This document shows, piece by piece, positions 33,718-42,434 of a stretch of DNA of 64,000 nt. Location of the stretch: assembly GCF_009862265.1 (NCBI RefSeq), contig NZ_WWGX01000043.1:17917-81916 (forward strand). Reading direction: 5' to 3'. Each line of letters starts with the position of its first letter. The stretch's first letter is position 1. The stretch comes from Streptomyces sp. SID8352 (GTDB taxonomy: Bacteria > Actinomycetota > Actinomycetes > Streptomycetales > Streptomycetaceae). Below the pieces are notes generated by a model. That model was not told the origin of the DNA and did no database searches. It was given only the letters and a program-made list of their open reading frames with translations. The position numbers and the translations under genes were made by a program.

Positions 33718-35215
33718 TCCGCAGCGCCCGCGCTACCTCGGCCGCCCCCCAGACGGCCAGCGCCAGCAGCGCCGCGCCCACCGCCCAGTCGCCGTGGCGG
33801 ACGTAGGGCGTGGTGCCCCGGGCGAGCGGCACCTCGTAGATCCGCGCCCCGCCGGCCGCCGTGCCCAGCCGCGGACCGACCGGGGAGCCGTCCGCGCCGT
33901 ACACCGCGGAGATCCCGGTCAGCGTCGCGTGCACCATCGGGCGGCCGGTCTCGGCGGCGCGCAGCGCGGCCAGCGAGGCGTGCTGCGCGGGCGCCCAGGA
34001 GTGCTGGAACGACGAGGTCGCCGACTGCGCCAGCAGCAACTCCGCCCCGGCGGCGGCCAGACGGCGGCTCATGTCGGGAAAGGCGCTCTCGAAGCACACC
34101 AGCGGCCCGACGCGCGGCCCGCCCCGCGGGGTCATCACCACCTGCCCGGTGCCGCGCCGCCGGTCCTCGCCCGCCGCCCGGCCCACGGAGGTCGCCCAGC
34201 CCAGCAGGGCGCGGGCCGGAACGTACTCCCCGAAGGGCACGAGTCGCATCTTGTCGTACCGGTCGCCGGTGGGGCCCCGGGGGCCGACGAGCACCGAACT
34301 CTTGTAGATCCCCGGCCGGTCGGAGCGCCGCGCGTCCACGTTGACCAGGATGTCGGCGCCCGCGCGCCGGGACAGCGCGGCCAGCCGTCGGGCCAGGTCG
34401 GGCCGCCCGGCCAGGTCGAAGCCGACGCTGCTCTCGCCCCAGACGACCAGATCGACGTCCTGCCCCGCGAGCCGTTCGGTCAGCCGCTCCTCCAGGTCGA
34501 ACCGCCGTTCCGCGCTCCGGGGCCCGTCGACCACCCCCGGCTGCACCACGGCGACCGCGACCCGCTGCCCGGTCCCGGGACGCGGCGCCCAGACCCAGGC
34601 GGCCGACGCGGCGGCGGCGACGGCGGCCAGCCCCGCCACCGCGGGCACCCGGGCCCGGCGGACCGCGACCAGCACGGCGACGGCCACGTTGACCGCCACC
34701 ACCAGCAGGCTCAGCAGCCACACCCCGCCGACCGAGGCCAGCCGCAGCGCCGGGGCCACCTGCCACTGCGCGGCGCCCAGCATCCCCCACGGGCCGCCCA
34801 GCCCCTGCCAGGAGCGCACCAACTCCACCGCCAGCCAGCCCGACGGCACCACCAGCAGCGCCGCCGCCACCCGGCCCCGGCCGGGCGTCCCGCCCAGCAT
34901 CCGCCGCACCAGCATCCCCCACGGCGCCCACAGGGCGCCGAGCAGCGTGGCGAGGACGAAGAGGAAGACGTGCAGGCTCGGCAGCAGCCAGTGGTGCATC
35001 GCCAGCATGAAGCCGAAGCCGCCGCACCAGCCGTCGTACGCCGCGCGCCGCCGGGTCGGCGCGGACCGGACCAGCAGCAGCCACGGCACCAGCGCCACCC
35101 ACGCCCACCACCACAGCGCCGGACCCGGGAACGCCGGTACGGGCAGCGCCCCGGCGAGCAGGGCGAGCACCGAGCGGCGCCGGGGGGAGGCGAGCCAGCG
35201 GTCACGCGTCGTCAT
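33641..35215 (-). CDS. lnt: Apolipoprotein N-acyltransferase
   Basis: The 524-residue protein has six or so N-terminal membrane helices and a nitrilase-like domain. The Glu-Lys-Cys triad is visible as VVWGESSVGF, YDKMRLVPFGEYVP and LVCFESAFPD. It adds the third acyl chain to lipoproteins, of which this window encodes several. The last 25 codons are a basic tail overlapping the facing oxidoreductase gene. Streptomycetes often have more than one copy, so redundancy is possible. Confidence 0.9.
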   Translation of the reverse strand: MTTRDRWLASPRRRSVLALLAGALPVPAFPGPALWWWAWVALVPWLLLVRSAPTRRRAAYDGWCGGFGFMLAMHHWLLPSLHVFLFVLATLLGALWAPWGMLVRRMLGGTPGRGRVAAALLVVPSGWLAVELVRSWQGLGGPWGMLGAAQWQVAPALRLASVGGVWLLSLLVVAVNVAVAVLVAVRRARVPAVAGLAAVAAAASAAWVWAPRPGTGQRVAVAVVQPGVVDGPRSAERRFDLEERLTERLAGQDVDLVVWGESSVGFDLAGRPDLARRLAALSRRAGADILVNVDARRSDRPGIYKSSVLVGPRGPTGDRYDKMRLVPFGEYVPARALLGWATSVGRAAGEDRRRGTGQVVMTPRGGPRVGPLVCFESAFPDMSRRLAAAGAELLLAQSATSSFQHSWAPAQHASLAALRAAETGRPMVHATLTGISAVYGADGSPVGPRLGTAAGGARIYEVPLARGTTPYVRHGDWAVGAALLALAVWGAAEVARALRIRRRVPAPRVPPVRTARGSRARPGR

Positions 35216-35362
35216 GACGCCTCCCTACCCCGTGGCGCGGGCGGATGTGCGCGTCCGGCACCCGCGCGTTCAGCTCATCACACCGCCGACGGGTCGACCG
35301 GGGAGGCTCGGCCCCGGAAGACCGGTGGCCCCGGGACGGGGCGGGGGCCGAGGCTGTCCGCC

Positions 35363-35964
35363 ATGAACGCCCCGCGAGAACCCGCCGTACGCGTCCGGGC
35401 CCGCCACACCGGCGGCACGGTCACCGTCCACCGGGCGTACGCCCCCGGATCGGCCTCCCCGCCGCCCGTGACGGCCGCTTCCCCGGCGCCCGGAAGCGGG
35501 ACCGCATGACCTGGGTCGAGCCGTCGTTCCGGTGGATGACGCACCGCTGCGGACGGTGCCTGAAGAAGGACCGGGAGACGGTCCTCGCCATCGAGATCAC
35601 CCGCGAGGGCTTCGCCTGGACGCTGCGCCACGCGTGCCTCTCCCAGCATGTCCCCGGACTGCACGGCGACCGCGTCGCGTGGCGGCACGCCCTGCGGCGG
35701 GCCCCGTGCGGGTGCGGTGGGACCCCGGGCGCGACCTCCGCCTCGCCCCGCTGCCCCACCGCACGCTGCGGATGGGGCTGACGGGGGAGCCCGCCGAGCG
35801 GTTCGCCGACGAGTGGATCGTCGGCATCAAGGACGTGACGCCGCTGGCCGCGGAGATCCACGGGCTGGTGCGCGCCGGACGGACCCGGGGAGGCCGCCGC
35901 GCCGCGGCCCGGGGAGCCGCCGCTGCCGCTCGGCGCGAGGGCGCTCGCGCGCCTGGGCGGATGA
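35363..35964 (+). pseudogene. Frameshifted DUF4291-family gene
   Basis: Pieces of one DUF4291 protein lie in successive frames: NAPREPAVRVRARHTGG, then IGLPAARDGRFPG through TREGFAWTLRHACLSQHV, then VRVRWDPGRDLRLAPLPHRTL through VTPLAAEIHGLVRAG, then a normal-looking EPPLPLG end in another frame. Single-base losses near 35447 and 35707 and a further shift near 35878 explain it. With three shifts the gene is almost surely dead unless the assembly is faulty here. Confidence 0.8.
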
Positions 35965-36001
35965 GACGGCGCGACGCCTGTGCGGGAGCGTGCCCCGCCC
36001 C

Positions 36002-36023
36002 TAGGATGATCGATGATCGATCA
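36002..36023 (+). promoter_or_regulatory. Operator TGATCGATGATCGATCA at the SDR promoter
   Basis: The 17-base sequence 36007-36023 is a perfect palindrome around a central G. It directly overlaps a possible -10 (TAGGAT, 36002-36007) and is followed by a four-copy GACATC microrepeat (36031-36050) and a GGAGG site. The regulator is unknown and not adjacent. Confidence 0.6.
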
Positions 36024-36063
36024 AAGGAACGACATCGACATCGACATCGACGGAGGTATCCCC

Positions 36064-36804
36064 ATGACCCGTCCCCTCACGGTCGTCACCGGCGGCAGCC
36101 GGGGCATCGGCGCGGCGACCTGTCTGCGGCTCGCGGCCGACGGCCACGACGTGGTCGTCGGCTACGTCCGGGACGGGAGCGCCGCCGGAGAGGTCGTGGC
36201 GGGGGTGCGGGAGGCGGGTGGCCGGGCGGTCGCCGTCCGGGCGGACACCTCCGTCGAGGCCGATGTGGACCGCCTCTTCGACCTCGCGGAGGAACGGCTC
36301 GGCCCGGTCACCGGACTGGTCAACAACGCGGCGGTGACCGGCCCCCTGGGGCGGCTCGCGGACAGCGACACCGCGGACCTGCGCCGGGTACTGGACGTCA
36401 ACCTGCTGGGCACGCTGCTCTGCGCCCGCCGCGCCGCGCGGCTGATGACGGCCCGGGGCGGCGGCGCGATCGTGAACGTCTCCTCGGGCGCGGCGACGCT
36501 CGGCAGCCCGGGGGAGTACGTGCACTACGCGGCGACGAAGGCCGCCGTGGACACCCTGACCCTGGGCCTGGCCAAGGAGCTGGGTCCGGACGGGGTGCGG
36601 GTCAACGCCGTCGCGCCGGGGGTGGTCGACACCGGGATGCACGCGGCGATGGGCGACCCGGGCCGCGCCGGACGGATGGGGCCCGCAGTCCCGCTGGGAC
36701 GGGCCGGGCGGGCCGAGGAGATCGCGGCGGCCATCGCCTGGCTGCTCTCGCCGGACGCCTCGTACACGACGGGGACGGTGCTGCGGGTGGCGGGCGGGCG
36801 CTGA
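36064..36804 (+). CDS. Short-chain dehydrogenase/reductase
   Basis: The 246-residue SDR has TGGSRGIG, NNAA, the Ser in NVSSGAATL, YAATK and an end of YTTGTVLRVAGG. It resembles FabG and glucose-dehydrogenase-like enzymes with unknown substrate. ATG 36064 follows GGAGG (36052-36056) by seven bases. The palindromic operator just upstream means it is inducible. Neighbours on both sides are pseudogene debris or unassigned DNA, so it is a one-gene unit. Confidence 0.88.
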   Translation: MTRPLTVVTGGSRGIGAATCLRLAADGHDVVVGYVRDGSAAGEVVAGVREAGGRAVAVRADTSVEADVDRLFDLAEERLGPVTGLVNNAAVTGPLGRLADSDTADLRRVLDVNLLGTLLCARRAARLMTARGGGAIVNVSSGAATLGSPGEYVHYAATKAAVDTLTLGLAKELGPDGVRVNAVAPGVVDTGMHAAMGDPGRAGRMGPAVPLGRAGRAEEIAAAIAWLLSPDASYTTGTVLRVAGGR

Positions 36805-37472
36805 GGACGGCCGCCCCCGGGGCCGCGGGGGCCGGGTCAGGCCGCCGCGATCACCTCGCAGCGGATCGCCGCGGCCCAGTCGACCACCAACGGCTCGTAC
36901 TCCACGCGCTCCTGGGCCGACGGGGAGCCGCCCGGGCGCCGCCAGAGGGCACGGATCCGGTCGTACGGCTCCGCTGCGGACCGCGGGGAAGCAGGGCTCG
37001 GGACATCGGGGGCGGATGGCCGCCTACCGTTCGCGCAACGTCGCGCCGGCGGCCGGGAGTTCCCACGCGCGCTGGAATCCAGCGCGCCGATCGCACTCCG
37101 AGCCCTTTGGGTTCGCACCCGACGCGGCGCACCGTGCGGACCAGGTGCGGCTTCGTCCTCTGGCTGCCCCTGCTCTGGAGCTACCCCAGCGGGCGGGCGC
37201 GGGAACGGCCCGGCCGAGGAACTCACCTCCCTCCGGCAGGAGGTTGCGGGCCTGCGCCCCGTGGTGGAGGATTTCCGCCCCCCGGCCCGCCGCCGAATCC
37301 GAGGCTGTGGTCGGCCTGCGCAAGCGATTGTGAAGTCGACAGCGGCGGCTCAGCCGGGAGATAGGATCACCATCACATGATCATCTGTATCTACTCACCG
37401 TGACGTCTTGGCTTGAATCTACTGTCAGGCTCAACTGATCCCACCAGAAGGTCATTGACAACCGGCTTAGCG
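36805..37472. other. Unassigned region with palindrome and gene debris
   Basis: No intact gene is convincing. On the - strand near 36837-36970 a short frame (EPYDRIRALWRR...VEYEPLVVDWAAAIR) looks like the end of a degraded protein I cannot name. A perfect palindrome GCGCGCTGGA-A-TCCAGCGCGC spans 37067-37087. Base composition becomes AT-richer from about 37330, where the accessory stretch begins. Confidence 0.5.
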
Positions 37473-37877
37473 ATGGCCCGCACATGCAAGCGTGCCATGA
37501 TCATCGGTGCGGCAGCGGCGGCTGTCGGCGTTCTCGCGGTGCCCGCTCAGGCGGCATCGTGGTCCAGCTACATCAAGGATGCCGGAAATGACTTCGAGTC
37601 GCGTCGCTGGACCGGCAATGGCGGCTCCACGACGATCGACTTCACCGGCTGCAGCAGAGGTTCCAGTCCGAAACTCGTGTACGTGATGCTCCGCAAGGAC
37701 ACCTTCGGGCCTGACCCGAGGTACGCCAACGCGGCCTACACCAACTGCTTCAACCCCGGCGCCACGTCCAGTGGCACGTGGGCTGACCATGGCAGCGGCG
37801 ACTACTATTTCGTGATCGACTACGGGTCCAACGTCTACGCCCCGGTGTCGGTCGCTTCGCTGAGCGTCTACTACTGA
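37473..37877 (+). CDS. Small secreted protein with one disulfide
   Basis: The 134-residue precursor has a clear signal peptide (AMIIGAAAAAVGVLAVPAQA then ASWSSY), giving a mature protein of about 107 residues. It is rich in Ser, Tyr, Gly and Asn with two cysteines (FTGCSRG and YTNCFNPG) that likely pair, and it ends in beta-like YAPVSVASLSVYY. I do not recognise the family; a small beta-sandwich is plausible. The ribosome site is weak, and TTG 37455 is an alternative start. A very strong terminator follows, so it is a single-gene unit. Confidence 0.7.
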   Translation: MARTCKRAMIIGAAAAAVGVLAVPAQAASWSSYIKDAGNDFESRRWTGNGGSTTIDFTGCSRGSSPKLVYVMLRKDTFGPDPRYANAAYTNCFNPGATSSGTWADHGSGDYYFVIDYGSNVYAPVSVASLSVYY

Positions 37878-37887
37878 TCGGCAGTCC

Positions 37888-37924
37888 GCCGGGCCCCGCG
37901 GCACACCGTGCCGCGGGGCCCGGC
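37888..37924 (+). terminator. Strong terminator, perfect 17-bp stem
   Basis: Arms 37888-37904 and 37908-37924 are perfectly complementary around a 3-base ACC loop, 11 bases after the secreted-protein stop. Such strength suggests the gene is highly expressed. It also insulates the IS remnant that follows. Confidence 0.85.
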
Positions 37925-37951
37925 GTACAGGGAGGCTCCTCAATGCTGTTG

Positions 37952-38800
37952 TCAGGCCACCGCTGTTACCAGCGGTGCCGCTTGGTGGCACGTTCCGTCA
38001 CGGGTCATGACCCGCAGGACATCGAGCCGACAGCGGGTGAGCGCCGACAGTGCCTGCTCCTACCCTTTGCCTTCGGCGCGTTTGCGTGCGTAGTGGGACT
38101 TCGGGCCCGGGCAGCTCTTCAGACTGGGGAGCGCGGACAAGTACGAGCACATCGAGACATGGCTGCGCGACCGCAAGATCCGCGGCATCGCAGACCTCGT
38201 CGGCTCACCGCGGCGGATCGCCGCCGCGGTCTGGTGGACCGTCAGCAGCGCAATGGGGAGCTCGTTCACCAGCTCCGGTTCACGCTCCAACGCCGCGGAT
38301 TTCTCAAGCGGTTGAGACCGCGGCCGGTTGATCTGGCGAGTGCGGTCGCGCGTCGGGTCGGTGCGTCGGCCGGTCCGGGTGCGCAGGGCCACGGTGATCT
38401 CGTCGCCGGGTTGCAGCCGGCCCAGGTCGCGGCGCACGCGAGCCTGGCCGACGATGACGGAGACGTCCTTGGTGTCCGTCTTGCTCTCGCCCTGGTAGGA
38501 GGCCGAAGCAGGGCGCAAGGTCGGACGGGTGACGTAGGCCATCGACTGGTCGTGCCCCAGCGGCAACCCGATCAGCGGGATGGGCTCCACCGTGGTTGAG
38601 GTTCACCGCCCACAGCACATCGTCATCGACTGCCATGACGTCCCCGATCGGTTCCAGCAGGGTCGGCTCGTCGCTCAGGATCCGGCGGGACAGCAGCCGT
38701 TCGCCGTCCGAGTCGATCACCACGCAGTGGTGATGTTCCTTGTGGATGCCGAATCCGGCCCATGTTCGGGGATGCCTGCCTCCGTCGGCTCGCCGCGCGT
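37952..38800 (-). pseudogene. Degenerate IS110-family transposase
   Basis: Read on the - strand, the N-terminal DEDD-domain region is recognisable (WAGFGIHKEHHHCVVIDSDGE, DDDVLWAVNLNHGG). A frameshift leads to LPLGHDQSMAYVT, SASYQGESKTDTKD and RRDLGRLQPGDEITV. The middle is deleted, and the end resumes as HYARKRAEGKG, a TAG stop, then EQALSALTRCRLDVLRVM. The first catalytic Asp (usually FDIGKE) is Gly here. It belongs to a different IS110 subgroup from the fragment at 6350-7030. Confidence 0.85.
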
Positions 38801-38965
38801 TCACGGCTCAGCAGACAACTTCGCCGACGTTGCCCCATGCAGAGGCCGAGTCGTATCTCACGATGGGCTGTCGGGCCGTCGCGGGGCTCAGGGCGGCCAA
38901 GCGCTTCCAGCGGTCTCGCGGCGACAGCAGGACAGCCATACCCGGAGCATCTGGGCCCCGCTGAT

Positions 38966-38993
38966 CTTACGAGTGACCAGTTCGAACTTACGA
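38966..38993 (+). promoter_or_regulatory. Direct repeat CTTACGA before the ABC operon
   Basis: Two identical heptamers (38966-38972 and 38987-38993) are 21 bases apart, two helical turns, so a dimeric activator could bind one face. They end 19 bases before the ATPase start. The bases 38801-38965 show no gene. Confidence 0.4.
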
Positions 38994-39012
38994 CAAGAAA
39001 GTAGGGCCGCCC

Positions 39013-39759
39013 ATGACTCTCACCTTCCGTGAATGCACCTTCCGCTATCGGGGAAGTCGTGACGTCATCCAGGGTCTCAATCTGGCCTTCGCCTCCGGAG
39101 CCACCGTTCTTCTCGGACCCAATGGAGCAGGCAAGAGCACGCTGCTGTCGCTCGGGGCGAGCGCCCTGCGCCCACGGTCCGGAGACGTGACGTTCGACGG
39201 CCTGAGCCCATGGAACCGCAAACAGTCCGCGGCCTACCGCGCGGCAGTGGCGTGGCTTCCGCAGAAGCCCTCGTTCCTCTCGGGGATGACCTGCCGTCAG
39301 CACGTCACCTATGCGGGATGGCTCAAGGGCATGACGCAGCGCGACGCGTCGAGCGCGTCCGGCGAGGCGCTGGAACGTGTGGGCCTCGCCAGGCAAGCGG
39401 ACCGGAAGATCAGTGATCTGTCCGGCGGGCAGCAGCAGCGTGTCGCAATCGCTCAGGCCCTCGTCCATCGCGCCAAGGTCCTGCTCCTTGACGAACCCAC
39501 CGTTGGCCTCGATCCGAAACAGCGAAGATCTTTTCTCCAGCTCATCGCTTCGCTGCGGAACGAAACACATGTGGTTGTCTCCACCCATGACATCGCCGAC
39601 ATCAGCGAAGTCTTCAGCGACGTCGTAGTATTCAATGCCGGAAAGGTCCTGTTCAATGGACCTGTTCCTTCGTTTCTCGCCTGTTCGGGCACCCAAATTC
39701 ACTCGGAACGCGCTGCGGAATACGCCTACACCGCTGTCCTCGAAGGAGGATTCCGGTGA
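39013..39759 (+). CDS. ABC transporter ATP-binding protein
   Basis: The 248-residue ATPase has a Walker A (LLGPNGAGKST), a Q-loop (VAWLPQKPSF), a signature (LSGGQQQRVAIAQ), a Walker B (VLLLDEPTVGLD) and a switch His (VVSTHDIAD). The form is that of exporter-type, ABC-2-like or bacteriocin-immunity ATPases and not of importers. Its stop overlaps the next GTG by four bases. Codon choice is less GC-biased than in flanking genes, suggesting acquisition. Confidence 0.9.
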   Translation: MTLTFRECTFRYRGSRDVIQGLNLAFASGATVLLGPNGAGKSTLLSLGASALRPRSGDVTFDGLSPWNRKQSAAYRAAVAWLPQKPSFLSGMTCRQHVTYAGWLKGMTQRDASSASGEALERVGLARQADRKISDLSGGQQQRVAIAQALVHRAKVLLLDEPTVGLDPKQRRSFLQLIASLRNETHVVVSTHDIADISEVFSDVVVFNAGKVLFNGPVPSFLACSGTQIHSERAAEYAYTAVLEGGFR

Positions 39760-41006
39760 TCATCCAGCATCAACTGCGGCGTTCGGCGGCTCCATGGGTC
39801 ATCCTGCCGGCCGCCCTGTTCGTATATCTGTATATGCAGAGTGCGGTATTCACCGTTCCGTCCCGCTATGGAGTCGAGTCGGGCGAGAGCACGATCTATG
39901 CTCTCGCCGCGATCGCTCCGGCTGTCGCCGCGTGCGCCGCGTGGGATTCAGGCCGTATACGGCCCGTGCGGCACATGTTGACCACATCCGCACGGTCGCG
40001 ATGGTCGCTGATCCTGTTCATCGGTACTCCCATCGCCGCACTGGGAGCCGCTCTTCTCGTGCTCGCCGTCGTGCTGGCATGGATCAACACCGGAGTGCTT
40101 CCTTCCGGAGCCGGATGGACCGCGCTGGTGCATATGTTCGTTGTCCCTGCCGAGTGGGCTGTGATCGGTTGGTACGTCGGCGGACGTCTCCCCAGGAGCT
40201 TTGCCGCGCCGGCCGCGGCAGCCCTGTGCTGGGCTTGGCTGACGATGCCACACGCCATGTCCAACGCATGGCTGAGACACCTCGGCGGGTTCATCGACGG
40301 AACATCCACCATCACCGAAGTCCACCGGCCCGAGATCTATTTCGTGCCATGGGCCGTCACCGGCTGCTTTGTGGCTGCCGCATGGCTCCTCACCCGTACC
40401 GGCTCCCGCCGTGTCTTCCTCCCTGCCGGTGCAGGTGCCGCAGCAGCGGCACTCCTCGTCGGACACACCGCAGTCAGCGGATGGGGCTACGGCAACCCGG
40501 CAAGCATCCGTGCCGTTGATTCCCTATGCTCCGGAACCGACCCGCAGATCTGCGTTCCGCCTGAGTACCGTTCCTATATTCCGCAGATCCGCCGCAGCAC
40601 CCAAGGCCCACTCGGCGCTCTGGTCGCCGCCGGCGTCACACGTCCGAAGCGGATGGAAATCCTCTCGCCGTCGGTGAAGCCCGCACCGGGCGTATGGCGG
40701 CTGCACTGGTCACTTCCTGCCGTTCATCAGCAGGCCGCCTACCACACGGCAGCTGATGTCATGGCAATATCGGCTGTCGAGGGAACGGCGGCCCAGCACG
40801 GAAAGCAGTCCTGCGCAGGCCCGTCCGCTCCGGAACTCGTGTGGGCCACTGCTGTTGCAGGCGACAGGGAGGCGGTACGCCGGGGAACCGCTCCGCAGTT
40901 GTGGAGCCTGGTAGGTCCAGTCCTCGACGAGCCAGTGAAACAGCAGTCCGCCTGGTTCACGCAGCAGGTTCTCAACCACGCCTGCCCAGTGCAGGGAGCG
41001 CGATGA
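39756..41006 (+). CDS. Membrane protein with extracytoplasmic cysteine domain
   Basis: The 416-residue protein has about six or seven membrane helices in its first 245 residues (WVILPAALFVYLYMQS; LILFIGTPIAALGAALLVLA; FVPWAVTGCFVAAAWLL). A soluble domain of some 170 residues follows with four cysteines (SLCSGTD, QICVPPEY, QSCAGPS, NHACPVQ), fitting two disulfides outside the cell. I do not recognise a named family. It overlaps both neighbours by four bases, so it is the permease-like centre of an ABC unit whose ectodomain could bind cargo or a partner. Confidence 0.75.
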   Translation: MIIQHQLRRSAAPWVILPAALFVYLYMQSAVFTVPSRYGVESGESTIYALAAIAPAVAACAAWDSGRIRPVRHMLTTSARSRWSLILFIGTPIAALGAALLVLAVVLAWINTGVLPSGAGWTALVHMFVVPAEWAVIGWYVGGRLPRSFAAPAAAALCWAWLTMPHAMSNAWLRHLGGFIDGTSTITEVHRPEIYFVPWAVTGCFVAAAWLLTRTGSRRVFLPAGAGAAAAALLVGHTAVSGWGYGNPASIRAVDSLCSGTDPQICVPPEYRSYIPQIRRSTQGPLGALVAAGVTRPKRMEILSPSVKPAPGVWRLHWSLPAVHQQAAYHTAADVMAISAVEGTAAQHGKQSCAGPSAPELVWATAVAGDREAVRRGTAPQLWSLVGPVLDEPVKQQSAWFTQQVLNHACPVQGAR

Positions 41007-41560
41007 GGCTCTATGTGATATCAGTGCGGAAATGGTGGACCACGGCGGTAGCCGTCATCTTTATGGCGGTGGTATGTCAGCTTTCCGGCAAGAGCAGTAT
41101 CGAGTTGCCCGCACTCAACGGCAGTGGCGTCACTCCCTTGGCCTACTTCACTCCCCTGCTGGTGTCTTCCGCGGTCCTCTACTGTCTCAACCGGCGCGCA
41201 GATCACATCGAGAGGACCGCCGCGGTCGCTGTCGCTGTGATCGATGCGGCCTTCGTGGCATTCGTCTTCGCTCTGTGTCTGACAGCCGGTTTCGTCACGG
41301 GCTTCGACACCGCCCGCAACGTCATACTGCTGACCTGCATCGGCATCCTGGTCGCCCAGGTGGGCAACAGCGCATCAGGTATCGCCACGGGCATGATGCT
41401 GCTGATCGCCGGCGTCGTCGCGGGACGTGGCCCGGCAGGAAGCCACGCCTGGTGGGCGGTGGTCCTGTATCCGTCGAGCAGTGTTCCCGCGTGGTCCCTG
41501 ACCGCGGTACTGCTGGCAGCCGCGGGCATCCGTTCCGTCAAATCCTCCGGGAAGCCGTAG
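41003..41560 (+). CDS. Integral membrane protein, third ABC-operon gene
   Basis: The 185-residue hydrophobic protein has about five or six helices (TTAVAVIFMAVVCQLSG; LAYFTPLLVSSAVLYCL; VAVAVIDAAFVAFVFALCLTAG; IATGMMLLIAGVVAG) with short loops. It resembles the small permease half of ABC-2-like systems but has no diagnostic motif. The start overlaps the previous stop (ATGA). With the two upstream genes it forms a coupled three-gene cassette; the substrate is unknown. Confidence 0.75.
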   Translation: MRLYVISVRKWWTTAVAVIFMAVVCQLSGKSSIELPALNGSGVTPLAYFTPLLVSSAVLYCLNRRADHIERTAAVAVAVIDAAFVAFVFALCLTAGFVTGFDTARNVILLTCIGILVAQVGNSASGIATGMMLLIAGVVAGRGPAGSHAWWAVVLYPSSSVPAWSLTAVLLAAAGIRSVKSSGKP

Positions 41561-42434
41561 CCCTTCCTCCGAGGCCACCGGGAACCTCAACGGGCCATGC
41601 CGGGCCCGTACCAGCCGGGCCTTCGTCGCCCAGGCCACCGATTCCGGGCAAACCGTGAACCGGCCAGGCGGGAGTCGGCCCTTCGAGTCGTACTGACCGG
41701 ACCTCGGCGACGAAACAGGTAGACCCGCACGTCTATGGGTGCAGTCCTGGCCGGCCGGACTTCTTCGGTGGAAGAGGTGCGGCGGGATCGGCGGGTGACT
41801 CGGAGAATCCGTGCCGGAAGGCCTTCCGTGGATATGTCCATGGCAATCCACAGGACGAGAGCCCCGGCCCGGTCTGCTGCCCGGCTGCGGCGCGGAGTCT
41901 CGGTGGTCGCTCTCGGAGCGTCCGGCAGCCTGGCTCTTGGCACCGCGCGGACCTCGGCACGCCGCGGTCCGCGCGGTGCCGGGTTCTGAGCGGACCGGAT
42001 CATGGCGACGCGCCTCGGCTGCCAGTCCTGACGCTCGGTGGCGCAGTACGCCGACGGGCCCGGGTACCGTCTGTACTCGGCCGCTGTGGTCCGGGGGGTG
42101 CCCGGCATCGGATTCATGGCCGACGCTGCACTGCAGCGCACCCTGCCTGCCGCTTCGCGGCGAGACGCGGCTCTGATCGACTTCACGAGGTATGGGGGCC
42201 GGTGCCGCTGGAGCTGGGCCGGACATGACCTCGGGCCGACCCGCTCCACCTTCTGCCCGGATGGGCCCGCACGGCCGTGCGGCCCCATCCGCGTCATCCC
42301 TTGCTCTGCGGACGCACGCGCCCCGGGGGAGTGCGTCCCGCCTCCCCGGTGGGAGACGAATGGGACGTGATCATGGCGTGCTGACGCGGTCGGACGCTGG
42401 GAAGCGCCGGATGGCGCTGCACGTGTGCACTGCG
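41561..42434. other. Region without a supported gene
   Basis: About 870 bases separate the ABC cassette from uppP. Several long frames exist on both strands, but none has a ribosome site, a signal peptide or a recognised motif, and codon patterns are poor. It may be degraded genes at the edge of the accessory stretch. Confidence 0.5.

Noticed and set aside
36837..37226. Antisense gene ending VVDWAAAIRCEVIAAA
   Set aside because: Only the last 40 residues look protein-like; the rest is random, so it is noted as debris in the regional entry.
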